A stretch of DNA of 64,000 bases, taken from NCBI RefSeq assembly GCF_003432065.1, contig NZ_QWDE01000001.1:930001-994000 (forward strand). Reading direction: 5' to 3'. Positions 37,105-46,614 of the stretch are shown here, one piece after another (the stretch's first letter is position 1; each line of letters opens with the position of its first letter). The position numbers were made by a program, and so were the translations under genes. Below the pieces are notes generated by a model. That model worked only from the letters and a program-made list of their open reading frames with translations. It was not told the DNA's origin and made no database searches. This DNA comes from Mucilaginibacter terrenus. GTDB lineage: Bacteria > Bacteroidota > Bacteroidia > Sphingobacteriales > Sphingobacteriaceae.

Positions 37105-38058
37105 TTACTTCACGGGTGTAATAACAATATTGCGGTAGTCTATAGGTCCATGATCTCCCTGGATAAGAATCGGTCCTGGTTCACCTTCTTTGCTATCTAT
37201 TGCACCACCGGTAATGCCTGGGATTATTTGATCGCAAATAACAGTAGTACCATTTGCCACAACAGTTACTTTGCGGCCAACCAATGTTACGTCATACGAC
37301 TGCCACTCCCCCGGGTTTTTGGCCGTCATCTTGTTAGGCGGCAAAAATCCATAAATCGAGCTAAATTGATTGTTAATCGGTTCTGGCTCTCCGCTTTTCG
37401 TATCAATTACTTGCAATTCGTAACGGCCCCTTAGGTAAACGCCACTGTTGCTACCTTGTGGGTACCTGAACTCGATATGTAATTTAAAATCTGTAAATTT
37501 CCTGTCTGTGATCAGGTTAGACCCTGATTTCGGGCTTCTTAATATACCCTTCTCTACTACCCATTGGTTTGTGCCCTCAGTGTGCCAACCTTTGGTGTCT
37601 TTACCATTAAATAAACGTACAGGTGCTGCCCAAACAGGCGCCTTAGTTCTTGCAAGCAAAGGCGCACGTTCACCTTTAAACTCATAAGTTTTACCATCGG
37701 TATAAACCATTGTCCCTTTAATTGCATTACCGCTTACTTCAAATTGGAAATCCATATTACGGTTTCCTTCCTCCCACTGTGGCGGAATAGAAAAGCTAAA
37801 CTTCCCGTCAGCAGGTTTTACTTCAGATATAGGTCGGGCACTGCCAAATGCATAAGTATACCTGCCTATTAAGGTGTGTGTACCGGATTTTTGAACTTCC
37901 AGCCATGATGGCAATTCCTTACCGTCCTTTTGTAGAGTTAAATCCCAGCGACCAATTACATCGGGGTCCTTCTTTAATTCAGCTTGCTGGGCTGATAAAT
38001 TTATAGCTGAACAGGAAAGCAGCAACACTGCAACAGAAGCCTTAAAGAGTCGGCGCAT
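37105..38058 (-). CDS. Secreted DUF1080 (3-keto-disaccharide hydrolase-type) protein
   Basis: The 317-residue protein has a signal peptide (about 1-23, INLSAQQ). Residues 120-317 form a DUF1080 concanavalin-like fold, recognised by LFNGKDTKGWHTEGTNQW, DFKLHIEFRYPQGSNSGVYLRGRYELQV and a C-terminal GPIDYRNIVITPVK. Residues 30-115 form a small beta domain. DUF1080 proteins have been linked to 3-keto-glycoside hydrolysis. Activity here is inferred. It is monocistronic and convergent with the PUL regulator. Confidence 0.8.
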   Translation of the reverse strand: MRRLFKASVAVLLLSCSAINLSAQQAELKKDPDVIGRWDLTLQKDGKELPSWLEVQKSGTHTLIGRYTYAFGSARPISEVKPADGKFSFSIPPQWEEGNRNMDFQFEVSGNAIKGTMVYTDGKTYEFKGERAPLLARTKAPVWAAPVRLFNGKDTKGWHTEGTNQWVVEKGILRSPKSGSNLITDRKFTDFKLHIEFRYPQGSNSGVYLRGRYELQVIDTKSGEPEPINNQFSSIYGFLPPNKMTAKNPGEWQSYDVTLVGRKVTVVANGTTVICDQIIPGITGGAIDSKEGEPGPILIQGDHGPIDYRNIVITPVK

Positions 38059-38253
38059 AAGTTTTGTATTTAGATAGTTTATAATGGTGATGAGGTAAAG
38101 TTATAAATATTGTATTTAAATCATTAACCCCAATTTAGGCTTGCTCCCGAAAACGATTGCGTTAAAATAAGCTCAATTTTGTTTCTATATAAAAAGCTAT
38201 AATTGTACAATTGCGAGTATAATAAACCTTTGGCACTCTGCCTTACATCATCT

Positions 38254-39069
38254 ATGGACAATTCGTTTTCGTTAAAAAATAAAGTAATTGTGGTTACCGG
38301 CGGTACCGGTATTTTAGGAAATGCATTTGTAAACGGTATTGTTGAAGCCGGCGGTGCTGTTGCTATACTTGGACGCAACCAGCAAATTGCCGAAGAGCGC
38401 GCAAATGCTATCAACAAAAACGGTGGTCAGGCATTAGCGCTGGTGGCTAATGTTTTGGACGAAGTTGCCTTAAATACTGCGAAGAATACAGTTCTGGAGC
38501 GTTTTGGTAAAATAGACGGGCTTGTAAATGCCGCGGGTGGTAACATGCCCGGCGGTGTGCTACAGCCGGAGGAAGACCTTTTCTCAATGAATATGGAAGG
38601 GATGAAAAAGGTGCTTGATCTGAATCTTTGGGGCACCCTCCTGCCTACGCAGATATTCGGTGAAGCTATCGCTAAAACCGGAGCGGGTAGTATTGTTAAC
38701 ATTTCTTCCATGAATTCCAAACGGGCAGTAACCAAGGTCCTAGGCTACAATATGGGCAAAGCCGCTGTGGATTGCTATAACCAATGGTTCGCGGTAGAAC
38801 TTGCTAACCGCTATGGCGATGCCATACGAATGAATGCTATAGCTCCCGGATTTTTCCTTACAGAGCAAAACCGTAATCTGCTGACCACACCCGACGGAGG
38901 CTACACTCCCCGCGGCCAATCTGTAATCCGCCAAACACCCTTTAAACGCTTTGGCCATCCTGATGAGCTTATAGGCGCATTGGTTTGGCTGCTAAGTGAT
39001 GCCTCCAAATTCGTAACAGGTTCTATGATATGTGTTGATGGTGGATTTTCTGTATTCAGTGGCGTGTAA
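38254..39069 (+). CDS. SDR oxidoreductase, probable D-mannonate oxidoreductase (fructuronate reductase)
   Basis: From ATG 38254 the protein has 271 residues. The open frame begins 17 codons earlier without a typical SDR start. It has TGGTGILG at 15-22 for NAD(P), the Ser-x-Tyr-x3-Lys triad in NISSMNSK and LGYNMGKAAVD, and the C-terminal FVTGSMICVDGGFSVF. The match to KduD/UxuB-replacing SDRs and the following KDG kinase and hexuronate transporter genes support fructuronate to mannonate reduction. Uronate isomerase and mannonate dehydratase are not in the window. Another sugar acid cannot be excluded. Confidence 0.8.
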   Translation: MDNSFSLKNKVIVVTGGTGILGNAFVNGIVEAGGAVAILGRNQQIAEERANAINKNGGQALALVANVLDEVALNTAKNTVLERFGKIDGLVNAAGGNMPGGVLQPEEDLFSMNMEGMKKVLDLNLWGTLLPTQIFGEAIAKTGAGSIVNISSMNSKRAVTKVLGYNMGKAAVDCYNQWFAVELANRYGDAIRMNAIAPGFFLTEQNRNLLTTPDGGYTPRGQSVIRQTPFKRFGHPDELIGALVWLLSDASKFVTGSMICVDGGFSVFSGV

Positions 39070-39070
39070 T

Positions 39071-40108
39071 ATGTTCAACCAGGCACATAAAACAGGATCA
39101 GTATTAACTTTTGGAGAATTGCTGCTCAGGCTTTGCCCTGATGCTGACGGCAATTGGCTTAGTACTAACAAGCTCCCTTTTCATGTCGGCGGTGCAGAAC
39201 TTAATGTTGCAACCGCGTTGGCTTTGTGGGAAGTCCCCTCTAAATACTTTACTGCATTGCCGGATAATGGAATATCCGATCAGCTGTTATCGTACGTAGC
39301 TAACCTAGGCATTGATGTATCAGCCGTCCACAAAGGCGGTTCACGGCTTGGTTTGTTCTATCTCACCCAAGGAAAGGACATGAAGCATGATGCTGTAATA
39401 TATGATCGCGCGGGCTCTTCGTTTGCTGAGCTGAAAACCGGTGTAGTTGATTGGGACAATGTCTTAAATGGTGTAAGCTGGTTTCACTTTAGTGCTATTT
39501 GCCCCGCCCTGTCGCAAACAACAGCCGACCTGTGTGAAGAAGCTTTAAAAGCAGCATCCGCCAAAGGCATAACCATATCAATAGACCTGAACTATCGGGC
39601 AAAATTGTGGCAATACAATAAAGTACCGTATGAGGTTATGCCGGCACTTGCTAAATATTGCGACCTGATAATGGGCAATGTATGGTCTGCTGAAAAGTTA
39701 TTAGGCATACCTGTAATGCCTGATATACATGAATCAGGACAGCGCAGCATCTATCTTAAAGAGGCGCTTTCAAGTTCGCAGGAAATCATGAGCCGCTATC
39801 CGAAATGTAAAGCTGTAGCCAATACGTTTAGATTTGACGATGGTAAAGGCATAGAGTATTATACCGCGTTGTACACTGATGGGCAGTTACATTCATCAGC
39901 TGTTTATGATGCCAACCACGTAGTAGATAAAGTAGGTAGTGGTGATTGCTATATGGCCGGCCTCGTTTATGGGTTTTACAACAGGTTCTCTCCATCTGAA
40001 ATCGTTGATTTTGCCACAGCAGCGGCTTTCGACAAGCTATTTATTGAAGGTGACGCAACTACCAGTACTGTGGAAAAGATAAAAAGTTCGATAAAGCCAA
40101 ATTTTTAA
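39071..40108 (+). CDS. kdgK: PfkB-family sugar kinase, probable 2-keto-3-deoxygluconate kinase
   Basis: From ATG 39071, 1 bp after the SDR stop, the protein has 345 residues. The N-terminal GELLLRLCPD and FHVGGAELNVATALA form the ribokinase substrate site. The C-terminal DKVGSGDCYMAGLVYG holds the catalytic Asp and anion hole. A long insert with NTFRFDDGKGIEYYTALY resembles Bacteroidota KdgK proteins. It would make KDPG from KDG with ATP, linking hexuronates to the Entner-Doudoroff aldolase step. Substrate is inferred mostly from operon partners. Confidence 0.82.
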   Translation: MFNQAHKTGSVLTFGELLLRLCPDADGNWLSTNKLPFHVGGAELNVATALALWEVPSKYFTALPDNGISDQLLSYVANLGIDVSAVHKGGSRLGLFYLTQGKDMKHDAVIYDRAGSSFAELKTGVVDWDNVLNGVSWFHFSAICPALSQTTADLCEEALKAASAKGITISIDLNYRAKLWQYNKVPYEVMPALAKYCDLIMGNVWSAEKLLGIPVMPDIHESGQRSIYLKEALSSSQEIMSRYPKCKAVANTFRFDDGKGIEYYTALYTDGQLHSSAVYDANHVVDKVGSGDCYMAGLVYGFYNRFSPSEIVDFATAAAFDKLFIEGDATTSTVEKIKSSIKPNF

Positions 40109-40174
40109 CGCCTCGAGTGGCCCTAACACCAATGATAACAAACGCCGCTTTGTAAGAACGGCAAACCAACCTAT

Positions 40175-41467
40175 ATGAGCAACAATCAAAAAACCAACTA
40201 CCGCTGGATAGTAGTAGTCCTGCTATTTTTTGCTACCACCATTAACTATCTCGACAGGCAGGTTATAGGTTTGTTAAAGCCAACTCTTGAGAAACAATTT
40301 AATTGGACTGAGGAGGATTATAGCCGTATTGTAATGGCTTTTCAGGCATTTTACGCTATGGGGTTATTGGCCTTTGGGGGCGTTATAGATAAGTTGGGGA
40401 CTAAACTCGGTTATACCGTCTCACTGATAGTGTGGAGTGTAGCAGCCATGGCACATGCACTTGTGAAATCAACCTTCGGGTTTGGCGCGGTGAGAGCAGC
40501 GTTGGGTGCTGGTGAATCGGGAAACTTTCCGGCCGCAATTAAGGTTGTTGCAGAGTGGTTTCCTAAACGTGAACGTGCTTTGGCCACAGGGATTTTCAAC
40601 TCCGGCGCCAACATTGGCGCAGTTGTAGCACCCGTGATGGTTCCCTGGATCCTGGGGGTGTATAACTGGCAAATGGCTTTTATTATAACAGGTGCTATTG
40701 GCTTTGTGTGGCTGGTATTCTGGGTTATTTTTTACGAAATACCATCACGACATAAAAAAATTAATCCGGCGGAATATGAATACATCCATAGTGATGCAGC
40801 CGATGAGACAAACGACAATACTTCTACCGAAAAAACTAGCTGGCTTAGATTATTGGTAATCCGTCAGACATGGGTATTTTTCATAGGGAAATTTCTTACC
40901 GATCCTATCTGGTGGTTCTTCCTGTTCTGGCTCCCGTCCTACTTTTCAAGTACATTCAATCTGGATCTTAAAAAGCCAAACATCCATTTAGTTATTGTTT
41001 ATACAGCAGCATCAATAGGGAGTATCGGCGGAGGATACCTGTCATCCTGGTTAATTAAACGCGGCATGCCCATTTTTAGGGCACGTAAAACGGCGATGCT
41101 GCTATTTGCTTTTTGTGTCATCCCGATATTTGCAGCGCGTTATGCTACTAATATTTGGCAAGCCGTTGCTTTAATCAGCCTTGCAGGAGCAGCTCACCAG
41201 GCATGGAGTGCCAATATATTTACCACAGCGTCAGACATATTTCCAAAAAAGGCGTTAAGTTCCGTGGTGGGCATTGGCGGAATGGCAGGTTCTGTTGGAG
41301 GCATTTTATTTCCGTTTCTTGTAGGTATAATACTCGACCACTATAAGGCAGCGGGCAACATCACAGCGGGATATAATATAATATTCACCATCTGCGCTTG
41401 TGCATATCTGTTAGCATGGCTTCTTATGCATTTTTTAACGCCAAAGGTAAGAGAGGTAAAACTGTAA
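40175..41467 (+). CDS. MFS hexuronate/sugar-acid transporter, ExuT-like
   Basis: The 430-residue protein has 12 membrane helices. TINYLDRQVIGLLKPTLEKQFNW at the start and GESGNFPAAIKVVAEWFPKRERALA in helix 4 and its loop are hallmarks of the anion:cation symporter (ExuT/GudP) branch of MFS. It follows the kinase gene by 66 bp on the same strand. It probably imports galacturonate or glucuronate released from pectin. A terminator was not identified before the convergent regulator gene 4 bp away. Confidence 0.88.
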   Translation: MSNNQKTNYRWIVVVLLFFATTINYLDRQVIGLLKPTLEKQFNWTEEDYSRIVMAFQAFYAMGLLAFGGVIDKLGTKLGYTVSLIVWSVAAMAHALVKSTFGFGAVRAALGAGESGNFPAAIKVVAEWFPKRERALATGIFNSGANIGAVVAPVMVPWILGVYNWQMAFIITGAIGFVWLVFWVIFYEIPSRHKKINPAEYEYIHSDAADETNDNTSTEKTSWLRLLVIRQTWVFFIGKFLTDPIWWFFLFWLPSYFSSTFNLDLKKPNIHLVIVYTAASIGSIGGGYLSSWLIKRGMPIFRARKTAMLLFAFCVIPIFAARYATNIWQAVALISLAGAAHQAWSANIFTTASDIFPKKALSSVVGIGGMAGSVGGILFPFLVGIILDHYKAAGNITAGYNIIFTICACAYLLAWLLMHFLTPKVREVKL

Positions 41468-41471
41468 CAGG

Positions 41472-42038
41472 CTACCTTATTCCTTTACGTATGCGGCTTA
41501 ACGATGTAGGTGTTACACCTATAAACGACGCGAGGTACTTTTGAGGGATCTTTTGGAGGTACGGTGGTTTAGCCATTAGATCAAGGTAGCGCTTTTCTGC
41601 AGAGTCCCTCTGAAGAGCGGTGAACCGATCTATCAAGTTGAGCACTGCATCTTCCCAAAACTTACGCATCATCTCCTGCATTCTTGGGTATTGTTCGTAT
41701 AAAGTGGTAAGCTCGGCCTTTGGCAGGTACCACACTGTGCTGTCTTCAATTGCCTGCAGGTAATACACAGATGGTTTATCACTTATAAAGCTATAGATAT
41801 CAATTGCTGAAGAATGTGGAAAAGCAAACCAAACAGAAATTTCGACATCATTATCAACGTAATAAAGCCTTAAGCAACCATTTTGAACAAATACAAGGTC
41901 AGTGCACACTTCACCTTCCTGGAGCATGAACCCATTTTTGAATACGCTTCGCTCGGTAAAACGGCTGGTAATATCATTCAGTTCATCTGCCGCAAACGTG
42001 GCATAGCTGCTTATGAATTGCTTAAGTTCCGCTGACAT
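41472..42038 (-). CDS. Crp/Fnr-family transcriptional regulator
   Basis: The 188-residue protein has an N-terminal cyclic-nucleotide-binding fold (about 25-115; GFMLQEGEVCTDLVFVQNG, SIDIYSF, and a divergent phosphate loop). The C-terminus has a short winged helix (LASFIGVTPTSLSRIRKGIR). The HTH is compact, as in many Bacteroidota Crp-like proteins that do not bind cAMP. No effector can be named. It is separate from the uronate genes, with which it converges, so a regulatory link is only possible. Confidence 0.85.
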   Translation of the reverse strand: MSAELKQFISSYATFAADELNDITSRFTERSVFKNGFMLQEGEVCTDLVFVQNGCLRLYYVDNDVEISVWFAFPHSSAIDIYSFISDKPSVYYLQAIEDSTVWYLPKAELTTLYEQYPRMQEMMRKFWEDAVLNLIDRFTALQRDSAEKRYLDLMAKPPYLQKIPQKYLASFIGVTPTSLSRIRKGIR

Positions 42039-42142
42039 TTTGCAATGAGTTTGCTAGTGCTAAGTATTAATGGCCGCTAAAATACCAATTTTGCATGTAT
42101 ATAACCCCTAACCATATCACATCTGGGTCAATATAGGAAAGC

Positions 42143-43090
42143 TTATTTTATTGGTACTATGTTGTGCGCTTTCATTAGCTGCAACACATGTTCAGTACGT
42201 GCTTTTCTTCCGGCAGGTATTAAATGGTATTCGTTATCGTAGAATAAACTATCAGGCAGCAGCGCATCTTGGGGGGTATTCAGTGTTTTTATTTTCATTT
42301 CCTCAGCATATTCCTGTGCTATTTTGCTGATAACCTTTTCTTTTGGTTTGTAAACGGCAGCATCTAATGGCGGATAAACGAAATAAACCTTAATGCCTTT
42401 CTTATCTGCAAATTCTTTGAAGTCGTTCAGCAGCGGTATGTCAGGGTTTACCTGATAATCTAAAACAAACTTGTTAACGAATTCGTGAGACGGATGCGGA
42501 TCAAAGTTTCTGACCACATCTCCATTTTCATTGAACGACGAACGGGAATAAACTACATTCTTAGGAAATTCCCTTGTTTTGCGCCCCATAAGGTGCATAA
42601 AGGTAATATGGAAGTTATGCTGAAGGTCTTCTATAAAAAAGTCGTTAAGCCGGTTTTTGATGCTATGCTCAAAGAAAGTACCCGCTGGCGGATACAACCG
42701 TTCTGCTTCCTTTTTAAATTTATAACTACCTTCTTTGGAGAGGTAGTACTCTACAGATAGGATAACAACGTCAGACGGTCTAGCGATGTATTTGGCCTGA
42801 TTAAGGATAAATTCAAGCCCAAGGCTACCGTTAAGGCCCATATTAACTACAGGCATGCCGGTATGCTGCTCTACCATCTTGCTATCTATCCCAAAGCAAA
42901 CACTCGAGCCCCCGGTAAAAATAATACGGGGCGATTTTGTTTTATCAGCCCAGGCATGTTTATCAATTATTGCACCTATATATCCGTCGTTACCAATTGC
43001 CTTACCGGGAAAATAATTCCGGTTCATGGCAAATGCAGTCATCAACACCAACAGAGCAAAAGCAGCACAATATAAAAGGTATCTTTTCAT
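42143..43090 (-). CDS. SGNH/DltD-like partner of an MBOAT acyltransferase
   Basis: The 315-residue protein has an N-terminal membrane anchor (about 4-21). FTGGSSVCFGID carries the likely nucleophilic Ser62 or Ser63, and YDNEYHLIPAGRKART near the end holds an Asp-x3-His pair. The arrangement resembles DltD/AlgJ-type SGNH proteins acting outside the membrane. The MBOAT gene is 3 bp upstream on the same strand. Together they probably O-acylate an extracellular glycan. Target and acyl group are unknown. Confidence 0.78.
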   Translation of the reverse strand: MKRYLLYCAAFALLVLMTAFAMNRNYFPGKAIGNDGYIGAIIDKHAWADKTKSPRIIFTGGSSVCFGIDSKMVEQHTGMPVVNMGLNGSLGLEFILNQAKYIARPSDVVILSVEYYLSKEGSYKFKKEAERLYPPAGTFFEHSIKNRLNDFFIEDLQHNFHITFMHLMGRKTREFPKNVVYSRSSFNENGDVVRNFDPHPSHEFVNKFVLDYQVNPDIPLLNDFKEFADKKGIKVYFVYPPLDAAVYKPKEKVISKIAQEYAEEMKIKTLNTPQDALLPDSLFYDNEYHLIPAGRKARTEHVLQLMKAHNIVPIK

Positions 43091-43093
43091 GTG

Positions 43094-44554
43094 TTAAAAC
43101 TGAAAATAAACAAACTGTTGTGGCACGCCGGTCATGTAAAAGGTAAGCATGACTATTACCAGGTAAAATGCCCACCTTACTGGTCTTGGCTTCCGGTCTC
43201 CCGTAGTCTCAATAGCAAACTTATTCTCACGGCCCAGCCATTCCATCATCATAAACAATGTAACAACTGCCAGCAGGAACAGAATATGTACCGAACCGCC
43301 CATAAACATCTCCCCTGTTGGTTTAACCAATATTGACGAAGAAAATATCCTCCCGATAAAGTAAAAAGCGTTAACAATATCGCTCGACCTAAAGATAGCT
43401 AATGATAGCACGGTAAGTGCAAAGGTGAGCGCCATGCGCCAAAGTTCATCAAAAGTTGGGAACAGCTTACCCTTTGCTACAATATCCGTGTAGGTACGGT
43501 TGCTCTTCATTAGTATTGATGGCATGATGAATAAAGCACTAAGTGCTCCCCAGATAACATACGTCCATGACGCACCATGCCAAATACCGCTTAGCAGGAA
43601 TATAATAAATGTGTTGCGTACCCTTTTCCAGGCACTCACTTTGCTGCCCCCGAGCGGTATGTACACGTAATCTTTAAACCACGATGATAAGGATATGTGC
43701 CACCTGCGCCAGAACTCGGCAATACTGCGGGAAAAGAACGGAAAGGCAAAGTTGCGAAGCAGTTCTATACCAAATAACCGAGCTACCCCTAGCGCAATAT
43801 CAGAATATCCGGAGAAATCGCAGTAAACCTCTATGGTAAACAATACCGCACCCATCAGCACTACGCTGCCTGGGTAGTGCTGATAGTTGTTAAATATCAT
43901 GGTCACATATTCGGCACAATTATCAGCTATAGCTACTTTCTTGAAATATCCCCAAAGTATTTGCCGCATACCATTTACTGCCTGTGCGTAACTGAAGCTG
44001 CGTTCTTTTTGAATTTGAGGAAGTAAATGTGTAGCACGTTCAATTGGGCCTGCAACCAGCAAAGGGAAAAAGCTCACAAAAACGGCATAATCCACAAATT
44101 GGTAACACGGTTTTGTTTTTCCGTTGCTGATGTCGAATACATACGATAAGCCGTGAAACGTATAAAATGATATGCCGACAGGTAACAGTATGTTAAGCGC
44201 ACTAAAGGTTGTTTTTACGCCAAACTCTGAAAGCAGATCAATAAAAGAGCCGGCAAAAAAATTATAATACTTAAATACACCCAGTAACCCTACGTTTATA
44301 CCTACACTAAGCCATAACCAAAACTTTTTGCTTGCTTTATTTTCAGCTGCATAAATGCGTTGGCCGGTATAAAAATCAAGAAAGGTGGAGAAAGCCAGTA
44401 GGAACAGGAAACGATAATCCCAGCAAGCGTAAAAGAAATAGCTGGATGCCAGTAAAAGCAAGTTTTGCAGCTTTAAACTTTTGTTGGTTACAAACCAGTA
44501 AAGTATAAAAACAATCGGCAGAAAGATTGCAAAAGATAAGGAGTTAAAAAGCAT
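43094..44554 (-). CDS. MBOAT-family O-acyltransferase (AlgI/DltB-like)
   Basis: The 486-residue protein has about 11 membrane segments. The family core is present: RFWRRWHISLSSWFKDYVYIPLGGSK, then LLSGIWHGASWTYVIWG with the catalytic His326. QNLLLLASSYFFYACWD near the N-terminus is typical of AlgI. It moves acyl groups from the cytoplasm to a sugar on the other side, working with the SGNH protein downstream. It may modify the glycan of the 1-21 kb locus, although nothing in the sequence links the two. Confidence 0.92.
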   Translation of the reverse strand: MLFNSLSFAIFLPIVFILYWFVTNKSLKLQNLLLLASSYFFYACWDYRFLFLLAFSTFLDFYTGQRIYAAENKASKKFWLWLSVGINVGLLGVFKYYNFFAGSFIDLLSEFGVKTTFSALNILLPVGISFYTFHGLSYVFDISNGKTKPCYQFVDYAVFVSFFPLLVAGPIERATHLLPQIQKERSFSYAQAVNGMRQILWGYFKKVAIADNCAEYVTMIFNNYQHYPGSVVLMGAVLFTIEVYCDFSGYSDIALGVARLFGIELLRNFAFPFFSRSIAEFWRRWHISLSSWFKDYVYIPLGGSKVSAWKRVRNTFIIFLLSGIWHGASWTYVIWGALSALFIMPSILMKSNRTYTDIVAKGKLFPTFDELWRMALTFALTVLSLAIFRSSDIVNAFYFIGRIFSSSILVKPTGEMFMGGSVHILFLLAVVTLFMMMEWLGRENKFAIETTGDRKPRPVRWAFYLVIVMLTFYMTGVPQQFVYFQF

Positions 44555-44902
44555 ATTAACAGTTGTGCAAGGTTGTAAGGGGCTGCATTACTATTTGCTC
44601 ATGCAAAATAATACTTTTAATATGATAATTACGTGGTAAGTATAAATTAGCTATGTAATTGGCAATTACGATGTCACTAATTGGCTTTTATCTACCAGTC
44701 TCCTTATACGATCTGCCAAACAGCTGTTTTTACCGACAAACCACAAAATACTGGTAAAAAGGCTCGTTATCAGCTATATCCGTTTAAGTGAACGGTATGT
44801 CTATAACTTACGGCCGTTGGTCTATTTCATTTTACGCAACTGCTATTATGTTGTTCATTTGATTATTGAAACGATTAGATAACATAATAAATAAAGAATA
44901 AA
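44555..44902. promoter_or_regulatory. Divergent non-coding region with palindromes
   Basis: This 348-bp gap lies between MBOAT (minus) and the small secreted protein (plus). It holds the odd palindrome GTAATTG-G-CAATTAC at 44655-44669 and an inverted repeat TTTTTACC / GGTAAAAA at 44727-44760 with an 18-nt spacer. No ORF or RNA gene is apparent. The first element looks like a dimeric repressor site, but the regulator is unknown. Confidence 0.5.
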
Positions 44903-45274
44903 ATGAAAAATTCAATCAAATTAACTGCTCTTTTATTGTTGGCCAGCACTGGTTTGTTCGCAGCTACAACCGTTAAAGCAGACCCTATACAAGATGAGAT
45001 AACCGTAGCAGCATCTGCAAGAAATCTTGTAGTAGACCTCAAGATTGCTAAAGAAACAACCGGCAAAACTTACGTAACCTTTTACGATGATAAAAACTCA
45101 GAGCTTATGAGGGACTATCTTTCTGCAAAGCATTCAGTTGCAAAAGCATACAATCTTTCTGACCTGGAACCTGGCAATTATACTATGGCTGTAACTTCTA
45201 ACAATCAAGTGGTAACAAAGCAGCTAAACGTGTTTATGGAATTTGGCAAGAAGACATATGTGTTTTTGCAATAA
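44903..45274 (+). CDS. Small secreted beta-rich protein, unknown function
   Basis: The 123-residue protein has a clear signal peptide (about 1-26, TVKADP). The mature part is predicted to be mainly beta-strand (NLVVDLKIAKETTGKTYVTFYDD, NYTMAVTSNNQVVTKQLNVF), like the small immunoglobulin-like or DUF3244-like secreted proteins of Bacteroidota. No catalytic motif is visible. It stands alone, with its own upstream region and a terminator 27 bp after the stop. It is a hypothetical protein, probably periplasmic. Confidence 0.7.
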   Translation: MKNSIKLTALLLLASTGLFAATTVKADPIQDEITVAASARNLVVDLKIAKETTGKTYVTFYDDKNSELMRDYLSAKHSVAKAYNLSDLEPGNYTMAVTSNNQVVTKQLNVFMEFGKKTYVFLQ

Positions 45275-45300
45275 GATATAAAACGTCGGCACATTAAGGC

Positions 45301-45323
45301 AGCCCTTACCTTAGGTAAGGGCT
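45301..45323 (+). terminator. Terminator hairpin after the small secreted protein
   Basis: There is a perfect 10-bp stem AGCCCTTACC / GGTAAGGGCT with loop TTA, followed by a weak T-rich run. It lies 27 bp after the stop. Confidence 0.65.
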
Positions 45324-45405
45324 TGTTGCTTGTTAAGCAGCCAATTACATTTTAGCACCGTTGCTATCAGCAGGAAACTTTAACTTGCGGCCTTAATTAT
45401 AGTTG

Positions 45406-46608
45406 ATGACTAAACCTCAGCACCCTATCTATAACTTACATTTCGGTTTAGTTTGTTTGAGCTCTTTGCTTTTTTCTGCCAGTTATAACATGCTGATACC
45501 AGAACTGCCTGCATACTTAAGCAGCTTGGGCGGGGCACAGTATAAAGGATTAATTATCGCCTTGTTTACGCTTACGGCGGGCGTTTCCCGTCCGTTTAGC
45601 GGGCGACTTACAGATACACTTGGACGTGTGCCAGTAATGGCCGTAGGGTCGATAGTGTGCTTTGTGTGCGGTTTTTTATACCCGGTACTTGCAAGTGTTT
45701 CAGGTTTATTGTTTATCAGGCTGATACATGGCTTTTCAACCGGTTTTAAGCCGACCGCAACCGCGGCATACGTGGCAGACATGGTACCGCGCGAACGCTG
45801 GGGCGAAGCATTAGGTATGCATGGCTTATTTTTTAGTACAGGTATGGCTGTTGGACCCGCTATAGGCAGCGCCATCCGTATGTCGCACTCACTTAACACA
45901 TTATTTTATACATCATCATTCTTTGCACTAATGTCTATTGTACTGGTGATGAATATGAAAGAGACATTAAAGAACAAGCAGAAATTTGAGCTATCAGCAC
46001 TCAAAATATCCCGGGGAGATATTATTGCCGTTGAGGTATTACCCGTCGCTATTGTTACTCTGCTTAGCTATGTTTCTTACGGTGCCATACTTACCCTTGT
46101 TCCCGACTGGAGTCAACATGTCGGCATAGCGAACAAAGGTTTGTTTTTTATGGTGTTTACAGTTGCCTCGTTATTGATCCGTTTTGTTGCTGGGAAAGTA
46201 TCCGATAAGCATGGCCGCATTCATGTTATTAAAGCTGGGTTGGCATTATTGGTTATCGCGTTGGTTGTGATCGGCTATCAACATAGCTCTATCGGGTTAA
46301 TGGTTGGCGCAGTGCTCTATGGTATCTCAAACGGAGTCCTGTCCCCTGCTCTCAACGCGTGGACAATAGATATGAGCAAGCCTGACTTTCGTGGAAAGGC
46401 AGTTGCCACCATGTACATATCCCTGGAAGCCGGCATTGGCTTGGGGGCGCTGTTTGCCGGGTGGTACTACCATGATGTAATAGTACGTGTGCCGTACATC
46501 ATCTACGCGTCGGCTGTTGTTACTGCTGTGACGCTTGCCTACATGTTTCTGCGTAGAGAACCACAGAGAAATACTATGAATTCAGGCGAAACAGAAGCGG
46601 TAATATAA
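45406..46608 (+). CDS. MFS transporter (efflux-type)
   Basis: The protein has 400 residues from ATG 45406. The TTG at 45403 is an inferior start. It has twelve predicted helices. Motif A-like GRLTDTLGRVPVMAVGS lies between helices 2 and 3, and RLIHGFSTGFKPTATAAYVADMVPRERWGEALG follows in helices 4-5, a pattern of drug/metabolite efflux members. The substrate is unknown. It converges with dinB with only a 6-bp gap and no terminator, so antisense read-through is possible. Confidence 0.85.
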   Translation: MTKPQHPIYNLHFGLVCLSSLLFSASYNMLIPELPAYLSSLGGAQYKGLIIALFTLTAGVSRPFSGRLTDTLGRVPVMAVGSIVCFVCGFLYPVLASVSGLLFIRLIHGFSTGFKPTATAAYVADMVPRERWGEALGMHGLFFSTGMAVGPAIGSAIRMSHSLNTLFYTSSFFALMSIVLVMNMKETLKNKQKFELSALKISRGDIIAVEVLPVAIVTLLSYVSYGAILTLVPDWSQHVGIANKGLFFMVFTVASLLIRFVAGKVSDKHGRIHVIKAGLALLVIALVVIGYQHSSIGLMVGAVLYGISNGVLSPALNAWTIDMSKPDFRGKAVATMYISLEAGIGLGALFAGWYYHDVIVRVPYIIYASAVVTAVTLAYMFLRREPQRNTMNSGETEAVI

Positions 46609-46614
46609 CTGGTT

